The translations under genes were made by a program, and so were the position numbers. This document shows, piece by piece, positions 58,330-64,000 of a stretch of DNA of 64,000 bases (positions within the stretch are counted from its first letter, which is position 1; every line of letters begins with the position of its first letter). The notes under the pieces were generated by a model. It was not told the DNA's origin, ran no database searches, and was given only the letters and a program-made list of their open reading frames with translations. Source of the stretch: Polynucleobacter sp. AP-Latsch-80-C2 (lineage in GTDB: Bacteria > Pseudomonadota > Gammaproteobacteria > Burkholderiales > Burkholderiaceae); NCBI RefSeq assembly GCF_018882185.1, contig NZ_JACVOY010000004.1:62001-126000 (forward strand). The letters are read 5' to 3'.

Positions 58330-59091
58330 ATGCCTCAATTTTATCTTCCCGGGCCATGGGATTCCGAAAAGCCAAACACCCTCACCCCAGAGGTCGCCCA
58401 CCATTTACGAGTCCGGCGGGTTCAAATTGGGGAAAGCTTCCCAGTATTTGATGGAAATGGCCAAATTGGAGAGGCCACACTCCTCTCGTTGAGCGGAAAA
58501 ACTGGGCAAGCCCAATTGAATGACATCCGAATTGACACCCATCGTGAGACCCCATACGCCATTACTTTGGCCCAAGGGCTGGCTGGTGGCGACAAAATGG
58601 ATTGGATTGTGGAAAAGGCCGTTGAAACTGGGGCTCAAATCATTGCGCCCCTGCAATGCGAACGCTCCGTCATCAAACTTACCCGCCCGAGCGATGAAGA
58701 GCGCGCCCAAAAACGACTGGCCCACTGGCGTGGAATCATTCAAGCCGCCTGTGAGCAATGTGATCGCACGGTTTTTACTGACCTAGAGCCGATTCAAACT
58801 TTTGAAGCCTACTTGAAGGCAATTCCCAAACCAGCCTTAAAGCTACTATTAAGTCCAGATGCAACTCAAAGCATGTATTCAGTCTTGGCTACAAATGCCC
58901 CGCAAGATATTGTGCTGATGATTGGGCCTGAAGGTGGGCATTCCCCTGAAGAAGAGGCCTTAGCGCAGGCTGCAGGCTATCAAATCGTTTCATTAGGTGA
59001 ACGCGTGCTACGTACCGAAACAGCTGGCGTAGTGGCCATTACAGCGGTTCACAGCATCTGGAATCCTGAAATGCAAAATCGCCTCAAATAG
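58330..59091 (+). CDS. rsmE: 16S rRNA (uracil-1498-N3)-methyltransferase
   Basis: SPOUT-class enzyme. The 253-residue protein has [21 protein letters not shown] at the N-terminus (PUA-like domain), [40 protein letters not shown], and the knot with [17 protein letters not shown] plus [17 protein letters not shown]. All are hallmarks of RsmE. It is divergent from tkt with 44 bases between starts. Confidence 0.97.
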   Translation: MPQFYLPGPWDSEKPNTLTPEVAHHLRVRRVQIGESFPVFDGNGQIGEATLLSLSGKTGQAQLNDIRIDTHRETPYAITLAQGLAGGDKMDWIVEKAVETGAQIIAPLQCERSVIKLTRPSDEERAQKRLAHWRGIIQAACEQCDRTVFTDLEPIQTFEAYLKAIPKPALKLLLSPDATQSMYSVLATNAPQDIVLMIGPEGGHSPEEEALAQAAGYQIVSLGERVLRTETAGVVAITAVHSIWNPEMQNRLK

Positions 59092-59103
59092 AGGCGATTT
59101 CTG
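59075..59103 (+). terminator. Intrinsic terminator overlapping the rsmE stop
   Basis: AAATCGCCTC (59076-59085) pairs with GAGGCGATTT (59091-59100) over an AAATA loop, followed by CTG rather than a long T-run. The rsmE TAG lies in the loop and 3' arm, so the stem includes the last codons of the gene. Confidence 0.6.
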
Positions 59104-59126
59104 CTGGTTTCTAGAAGGCTTTAGCG

Positions 59127-59747
59127 TTAAGCGAAAGAATAGAAAACACGATACGGTGTACGACGCTCTGCCCAAAAATCTACAGCATCACGGAAAACAT
59201 CTAACAGCGTCTCACGTGCTTCTTTGTCGAACTTCTGAGTACAAGGCAATCCTTCCAGAACCACTACAAATCCAGGCTGTGGGCCTGATTTATCAACCGT
59301 AGTTGTTAAGGCATCTAACAAAGGATCAAAATTCTTTGCCTGTTGCTTGGTAAATGAGTACGCAATTGCAATCGCCTCCAAAACTTCGCCTTTGGTCATG
59401 GCATTTGCGCAATTGGCGTAAATGAAATGTTGACCGAGCTCAGTAGCCGCTTCCTGTAAATCAGGAGTACGGAAAGCACGAATAGATTGCACGATATTAG
59501 GGCGCACACTGCGCAACATTGCCGGCGGTCCGGCATCGCGAACGGCCAAAGCGGCACGCCAAGAAGCTGTCACTTTTTTCCCCGAAACTTGAGTTGCTGC
59601 ATAGGTTTGTAAACGAGATAAACCGCCCTGAGCGTAAATATTGGCAGCGGACGATTCGGTTTTAAGACGATCATTGCTGTCCCAACTTTCAGCACGGCCT
59701 TGTTCATCAAAGCTAGCTGTATTGCTGTTTTCAGAGCGATTATTCAT
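59127..59747 (-). CDS. Barstar-like protein of unknown target
   Basis: The C-terminal half of this 206-residue protein resembles barstar, the intracellular inhibitor of the RNase barnase: TKGEVLEAIAIAYSF, then NFDPLLDALTTT, FVVVLEGLPCTQKFD and TLLDVFRDAVDFWAERRTPYRVFYSF. The first 90 residues are polar and not recognised. No barnase or other secreted nuclease gene is beside it. It sits alone between rsmE and maeB, 128 bases after strong hairpins. Inhibitor function is inferred only from the fold pattern. Confidence 0.75.
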   Translation of the reverse strand: MNNRSENSNTASFDEQGRAESWDSNDRLKTESSAANIYAQGGLSRLQTYAATQVSGKKVTASWRAALAVRDAGPPAMLRSVRPNIVQSIRAFRTPDLQEAATELGQHFIYANCANAMTKGEVLEAIAIAYSFTKQQAKNFDPLLDALTTTVDKSGPQPGFVVVLEGLPCTQKFDKEARETLLDVFRDAVDFWAERRTPYRVFYSFA

Positions 59748-59805
59748 GATGGGTGCTAGGTTACCCTCAACACGCCATCAAATCAAGCCCAAATACAGTG
59801 CATTT

Positions 59806-59828
59806 TATATAAATCGTTGATTTATATA
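59806..59828. repeat. AT-rich inverted repeat upstream of the barstar-like gene
   Basis: Perfect ten-base arms TATATAAATC (59806-59815) and GATTTATATA (59819-59828) around GTT. It is one of two adjacent hairpins in the 128-base gap between maeB and the barstar-like gene. It could be an operator, or part of a terminator for maeB. Confidence 0.55.
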
Positions 59829-59831
59829 GGA

Positions 59832-59869
59832 ATAATAAATGTAAGTTATTACTAACTTACATTTATTAT
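59832..59869. repeat. 16-bp inverted repeat just after maeB
   Basis: Perfect arms ATAATAAATGTAAGTT (59832-59847) and AACTTACATTTATTAT (59854-59869) around ATTACT. It begins six bases beyond the maeB stop on the reverse strand. The stem is long but AT-rich and lacks a GC core, so it is a weak classical terminator; it may stabilise the maeB mRNA end or bind a regulator. Confidence 0.65.
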
Positions 59870-59875
59870 AAGGGC

Positions 59876-62197
59876 TTAAGAAATACCTCTCGCATTACTT
59901 GCAGCCTCAACTACAGCCAAAGTAGTCACATTCACAATCCGGCGCACAGTGGCTGCTGGGGTCAGAATATGAATTGGCTTAGCCACTCCCAATAGCAATG
60001 GGCCGATAGCAATACCATTTCCAGCGGCTGTTTTGAGTAGGTTGTAAGAAATGTTCGCTGAGTCAATATTAGGCATTACCAAAAGGTTTGCATCCCCTTT
60101 CAATGGGGAGCTTGTCACCGCGCCCGCACGAATCGTTGCATCTAAGGCGCTATCACCATGCATCTCACCATCAACCTCTAGGTCAGGGGCAGCCTTCTGA
60201 ATCAATGCCAATACTTCACGCATCTTGATTGCGGATGGCGCGTTGCTTGAACCGAAATTAGAGTGCGAGAGAAGTGCAACCTTTGGCACTAATCCCAACT
60301 TACGCATTTCGCTAGCAGCCATCAAAGTTAATTCAGCCAACTCTGCAGCCGTAGGATCCAAATTGATGTGGGTATCTAATAAAAAGACTTGGCGACCTGG
60401 AAGAATCAAACCAGACATTGCGCCATAAACATTTGCACCTGGCTCACGACCAACTACCTCGTCAATATATTTCAGATGCGTTGCAGAATTACTAACGGTT
60501 CCACAAATCATACCGTCCGCCATGCCCTTAATAATCATGATGGAACCAATTAAGGTATTGCGGCGACGCATCTCTAACTTTGCAAAAGATGCAGTAACAC
60601 CCTTGCGCTCAGTCATACCTAAATAGGTTTGCCAGAAATCACGGTAACGTGGATCATTCTCTGGATTGACTATTTCAAAATCTTCGCCAGCCTTCATACG
60701 TAAACCAAATTTCTCAAGGCGGTGCTCAATCACTGCGGGACGACCAATCAAAATTGGGGTAGCAAGGTGCTCATCAATAATGATCTGGACAGCGCGCAAT
60801 ACACGCTCATCTTCTCCCTCTGGGAAAACAATGCGTTTTTGATTAGCAGGGACTCGTTTAGCAATACTAAAGAGTGGCTTCATCAAAGTGCCAGAGTGAT
60901 ACACAAATTGTTGGAGCTGATTGCGATAGGCATCAAAATCTTTGATGGGACGCAAAGCAACGCCATCATCCATCGCCGCCTTGGCAACTGCTGGGGCAAT
61001 CACCGTAATCAAACGGGGATCAAACGGTTTTGGAATTAAATACTCTGGACCAAACGAGAGATTTTCAATACCGTACACAGAGGTAACTACCTCACTTTGC
61101 TCGGCTTGCGCTAACTCTGCAACCGCCTTAACAGCAGCCACCTCCATGCCGCGAGTAATGGTTGTTGCGCCCACATCTAAAGCACCGCGGAAGATGAATG
61201 GGAAGCACAAAACATTGTTTACTTGGTTTGGATAATCCGTACGTCCAGTTGCCATGATCGCGTCTGGGCGAACTGCCTTGACTTCTTCCGGAAGAATTTC
61301 TGGGGTTGGATTTGCTAAGGCATATACCAATGGCTTATCTGCCATCTTCTTTACCATCTCTGGTTTCAGTACGCCGCCCGCTGAAAGGCCTAAGAAAATA
61401 TCCGCGCCCTCAATCGCTTGGTCTAATGTTCTTAAGTCTGTCTCTTGGCAGAACGGTTCCTTCTCAGGATCCATTAATTCTTTACGGCCCTTGTAAGCCA
61501 CGCCAGCGAGATCGGTTACCCAAATATTTTTACGAGGGATACCTAAATCCACTAAGAGGTCTAAACACGCCAGTGCAGCAGCGCCTGCGCCAGATGTCAC
61601 CAACTTCACATTACCGACATCTTTACCGACAACCTTTAAGCCGTTCAGAATAGCGGCTGCAACCACAATCGCTGTGCCGTGCTGGTCATCATGGAAGACC
61701 GGAATCTTCATGCGCGCTTGTAATTTGCGCTCAACAACGAAACAGTCTGGTGCTTTGATGTCTTCTAAATTAATACCACCAAAGGTTGGCTCTAACGCCG
61801 CAATAATTTCTACTAATTTATCAGGATCGTTTTCATTCACCTCGATATCAAATACATCGATACCAGCAAACTTTTTAAAGAGTACTGCTTTACCTTCCAT
61901 CACCGGCTTACTCGCCAGTGGCCCAATATTTCCTAAACCTAAAACAGCGGTACCGTTAGTAATAACACCCACCAAATTTCCACGGGCTGTGTATTTAAAG
62001 GCATTGGCTGGATCTTTAACAATCTCTTCGCATGGTGCAGCAACACCAGGGGTATATGCCAGAGCTAAATCGCGCTGATTTGTGAGTTGCTTGGTTGGGG
62101 CAATTTCAATCTTGCCTGGTGTAGGAAACTCGTGATACTGAAGGGCAGCTTCACGAAGGGCTGCAATTTGTTGCTCTTTATTGTTTTCTTTGCTCAT
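59876..62197 (-). CDS. maeB: NADP-dependent malic enzyme with phosphotransacetylase-like domain
   Basis: Converts malate to pyruvate and CO2 with NADPH. The 773-residue protein has a malic-enzyme part (about 1-430: LALAYTPGVAAPCEEI, GNLVGVITNGTAVLGLGNIG, FGGINLEDIKAPDCFVVE, PVFHDDQHGTAIVV) and a phosphotransacetylase-like part (about 440-773: RIVFPEGEDERVLRAVQII, MADGMICGTVSNSATHLKYI, GDSALDATIRAGAV). The second part is usually regulatory (acetyl-CoA binding) in MaeB. ATG at 62197 is used; a TTG precedes it at 62200. Confidence 0.96.
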   Translation of the reverse strand: MSKENNKEQQIAALREAALQYHEFPTPGKIEIAPTKQLTNQRDLALAYTPGVAAPCEEIVKDPANAFKYTARGNLVGVITNGTAVLGLGNIGPLASKPVMEGKAVLFKKFAGIDVFDIEVNENDPDKLVEIIAALEPTFGGINLEDIKAPDCFVVERKLQARMKIPVFHDDQHGTAIVVAAAILNGLKVVGKDVGNVKLVTSGAGAAALACLDLLVDLGIPRKNIWVTDLAGVAYKGRKELMDPEKEPFCQETDLRTLDQAIEGADIFLGLSAGGVLKPEMVKKMADKPLVYALANPTPEILPEEVKAVRPDAIMATGRTDYPNQVNNVLCFPFIFRGALDVGATTITRGMEVAAVKAVAELAQAEQSEVVTSVYGIENLSFGPEYLIPKPFDPRLITVIAPAVAKAAMDDGVALRPIKDFDAYRNQLQQFVYHSGTLMKPLFSIAKRVPANQKRIVFPEGEDERVLRAVQIIIDEHLATPILIGRPAVIEHRLEKFGLRMKAGEDFEIVNPENDPRYRDFWQTYLGMTERKGVTASFAKLEMRRRNTLIGSIMIIKGMADGMICGTVSNSATHLKYIDEVVGREPGANVYGAMSGLILPGRQVFLLDTHINLDPTAAELAELTLMAASEMRKLGLVPKVALLSHSNFGSSNAPSAIKMREVLALIQKAAPDLEVDGEMHGDSALDATIRAGAVTSSPLKGDANLLVMPNIDSANISYNLLKTAAGNGIAIGPLLLGVAKPIHILTPAATVRRIVNVTTLAVVEAASNARGIS

Positions 62198-62281
62198 CAA
62201 CTAACTCTTAGGTGTACGCATATTGAAGTCTCCAATTCTATTCCTCTCAGATGTCTGTCTGCCAACAGCCTAAAATGAGGC

Positions 62282-63301
62282 ATGCAATCTCCATCCGCCC
62301 CCATCGGTGAATTTGACCTAATCCAACGTTTTTTTAAAACGGGGGCTGAGGCAATGTCATCGCATTCCAGTATTGCCCTTGGCATTGGAGATGACTGCGC
62401 TGTTTTACGCCCTGCTGCCGGGGAAGAATTAGCCATTACCACCGACATGTTAGTTGAAGGTAGACATTTTTTAGCAGGCGCTAATCCCGAGCAATTGGGC
62501 CGAAAAGCCCTAGCAGTCAACCTTTCCGACCTTGCGGCAATGGGTGCTAAGCCCCTAGGTTTTACCTTGGCGCTGGCCCTCCCCAAGGCAGACCCTGTGT
62601 GGCTAGAAAGTTTTAGTAAAGGTCTTTTTTCAATAGCCAACGAATACTCCTGCGCCCTAATCGGGGGAGATACCACTGCTGGCCCACTCAATATTTGTAT
62701 TACAGCGTTTGGCAGCATCCCTACTGATAAAGCCATTCGAAGATCAGGGGCTAAAGCTGGGGATGACATTTGGATTTCAGGGGAACTTGGAGATGCAAGA
62801 CTTACTCTTGCTGCATTGCATCATGAAATAGCCCCGCCTGAATCGGATCTCCAAGCAATCGAGCATCGCATGCATCAACCAACACCCCGAGTGCAATTGG
62901 GTATTGCACTCAGAGATATTGCGACTGCTGCCTTAGATATCTCAGATGGACTATTGGGAGATCTAAAACATCTTCTCAAGCAATCTCAAGTAGATGCCGA
63001 AATATTTTTAGAGCAACTTCCAAAGTCAGCCGTTTTATTAAAACAAAGTGAAGCAATCCAAAATCAATTTGCCGCCTGTGGTGGCGATGATTATGAAATT
63101 TGTTTTACTGCTCCCATTCTTGAGCGAAACAATATTGAGCAGCTGAGTAAGTCGCTTGATTTACAACTGACTCGTATTGGTCAAACTGTAGCGATGAAAA
63201 CCACTGAAGTTAAGGTAGTACTTTTTTCTGCTGATGGAAATCCGCTGTCTGATGCAGAAACAAAAGTATTCATGAAATCTTTCGATCACTTCGCCTCATG
63301 A
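62282..63301 (+). CDS. thiL: Thiamine-monophosphate kinase
   Basis: Phosphorylates thiamine phosphate to the active diphosphate. The 339-residue PurM-like protein has GEFDLIQRFFKTGAEA, the nucleotide and metal site IALGIGDDCAVLRPA, TTDMLVEGRHFLA, VNLSDLAAMGAKPLGFTLAL and ALDISDGLLGDLKHL. Its stop overlaps the pgpA start (ATGA). thiL-pgpA is a conserved pair. Divergent from maeB by 84 bases; I found no TPP riboswitch there. Confidence 0.97.
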   Translation: MQSPSAPIGEFDLIQRFFKTGAEAMSSHSSIALGIGDDCAVLRPAAGEELAITTDMLVEGRHFLAGANPEQLGRKALAVNLSDLAAMGAKPLGFTLALALPKADPVWLESFSKGLFSIANEYSCALIGGDTTAGPLNICITAFGSIPTDKAIRRSGAKAGDDIWISGELGDARLTLAALHHEIAPPESDLQAIEHRMHQPTPRVQLGIALRDIATAALDISDGLLGDLKHLLKQSQVDAEIFLEQLPKSAVLLKQSEAIQNQFAACGGDDYEICFTAPILERNNIEQLSKSLDLQLTRIGQTVAMKTTEVKVVLFSADGNPLSDAETKVFMKSFDHFAS

Positions 63302-63855
63302 ACCTACCCACACACTCCTCGCCAGTAAAGCCTACTTTTAAATGGGTTTTCCAAACCGCTGGACGTACCATCGCCTTTGGCTTTGGTAGCGGACTGAGCC
63401 CCATGGCGCCTGGGACTGCCGGCACCCTCTGGGCATGGGCTGCTTTTTTACTGGGTGAATATTTTCTTTCTACTGAAGATTTTTTATGGATCATCGCTGG
63501 CGGATTTTTATTAGGCTGCTGGGTTTGCGGTCACGTTAGCGAAGAGTTGGGCAAAAAAGATTTTGGTGGGATCGTTTGGGATGAAATCATCGCCTTCTGG
63601 CTGGTACTGATTTTTATCATGCCGACTAATATTTGGATGCAAGCGGGTGCTTTTGTAATCTTTCGATTTTTTGATGCAGTCAAGCCAGGCCCCATTGGCA
63701 TGATTGATCGCCACTTTAAAAACCTCGAAGGAGATCATTTACCTTCAAGCATCTTTCAAATTCTTTGGAGGGGATTTGGCATCATGGTCGATGACCTTGC
63801 TGCAGCCTTCTTCACATTACTCATCATGGCATTAGTACAAGTATTCGTCCGCTAG
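63298..63855 (+). CDS. pgpA: Phosphatidylglycerophosphatase A
   Basis: Dephosphorylates phosphatidylglycerophosphate to phosphatidylglycerol in the inner membrane. The 185-residue protein has IAFGFGSGLSPMAPGTAGTLWAW, KKDFGGIVWDEIIAFWLVLIFI, FRFFDAVKPGPIGMIDRHFK and four hydrophobic segments, matching PgpA. It is coupled to thiL and followed 7 bases later by pncC. Confidence 0.97.
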   Translation: MNLPTHSSPVKPTFKWVFQTAGRTIAFGFGSGLSPMAPGTAGTLWAWAAFLLGEYFLSTEDFLWIIAGGFLLGCWVCGHVSEELGKKDFGGIVWDEIIAFWLVLIFIMPTNIWMQAGAFVIFRFFDAVKPGPIGMIDRHFKNLEGDHLPSSIFQILWRGFGIMVDDLAAAFFTLLIMALVQVFVR

Positions 63856-63862
63856 GAACAAT

Positions 63863-64000
63863 ATGAATGCACTCGATACCGCCAAAGAACTGGCTAATCT
63901 CCTGGAAACTACGGGCTGGAAAGTCGCCCTAGCTGAATCCTGCACTGGTGGGTTGGTCTGCGCAACGCTAACTGAGTTGGCCGGCTCCAGCAACTGGTTT
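63863..64000 (+). CDS. pncC: CinA C-terminal/PncC nicotinamide-nucleotide amidase, start only
   Basis: The first 46 codons are present before the window ends. They read MNALDTAKELANLLETTGWK and include the family block VALAESCTGGLVCATLTEL, the signature of CinA C-terminal domain/PncC amidases, which convert nicotinamide mononucleotide to nicotinate mononucleotide. A ribosome binding site AGGAACA precedes ATG. Neighbours thiL and pgpA fit a common proteobacterial order. Confidence 0.9.
   Translation, partial: MNALDTAKELANLLETTGWKVALAESCTGGLVCATLTELAGSSNWF

Noticed and set aside
58286..58375. Longer transketolase start at 58375
   Set aside because: The extra 30 residues do not resemble the family and would overlap the rsmE start; ATG at 58285 gives the standard N-terminus.
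62198..62281. Possible TPP riboswitch before thiL
   Set aside because: Only 84 bases separate maeB and thiL, and the conserved CUGAGA and thi-box patterns are missing.

Overview
The window looks like a chromosomal segment from a small-genome, free-living betaproteobacterium of the Burkholderiaceae. The gene orders tolQRAB-pal-cpoB-queC, ribBX-ribH-nusB, leuS-lptE-holA-proA, algH-ruvX-pyrR-pyrB and tkt-gap resemble those of freshwater Polynucleobacter. This assignment comes from remembered gene order and protein character, not from a database search. Genes are packed tightly, often with 4-base ATGA overlaps. I saw no rRNA, tRNA, insertion sequence, prophage or CRISPR array, and no gene-free stretch exceeds about 210 bases.

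Region by region. 1-6115: the 5' part of glyA (reverse strand), then a complete Tol-Pal envelope operon and queC. 6118-6841: a HigB/HigA toxin-antitoxin module whose promoter and operator can be read base by base. 6873-12758: riboflavin genes on both strands (ribE, ribD; ribBX, ribH, nusB) around a reduced minor-pilin cluster. 12905-19250: gabD, trmB, a UDP-glucuronate decarboxylase, a DUF2721 membrane protein, uppP and a TolC-family channel. 19263-38039: the main accessory block, a surface-glycan locus. It has waaC, dTDP-rhamnose synthesis (rfbBDAC), two fucosyltransferases of different families (GT10 and GT11), other glycosyltransferases, galE, an O-antigen ligase/polymerase-like protein, a WcaJ-type initiating transferase and GDP-fucose supply (gmd, fcl, manC). 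38049-64000: housekeeping genes for pyrimidine synthesis, photolyase, apaH, haem synthesis, RNA methylation, proline and lysine synthesis, leuS, envelope assembly (lptE, bamE), fur, gap, tkt, rsmE, a barstar-like protein, malic enzyme, thiL, pgpA and the start of pncC.

How the genes fit together. manC, gmd and fcl make GDP-L-fucose and rfbABCD make dTDP-L-rhamnose. galE and the decarboxylase supply UDP-galactose and UDP-xylose-type donors. WcaJ would load the first sugar on undecaprenyl phosphate, a carrier that uppP recycles. The glycosyltransferases extend the chain, with alpha-1,3/4- and alpha-1,2-type fucosylation predicted, and the WaaL/Wzy-like protein would polymerise the chain or attach it to the lipid A core. 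No obvious Wzx flippase is in the window.

The best leads are: the GT10 plus GT11 pair with its own GDP-fucose supply (possible Lewis/blood-group-like glycan); a higBA promoter that predicts a leaderless toxin mRNA; a 2-base frameshift in a rubredoxin gene; two consecutive pilin-like genes with no prepilin leader; a terminator-like hairpin inside the cpoB signal-peptide codons; and strong hairpins between maeB and an orphan barstar-like gene.
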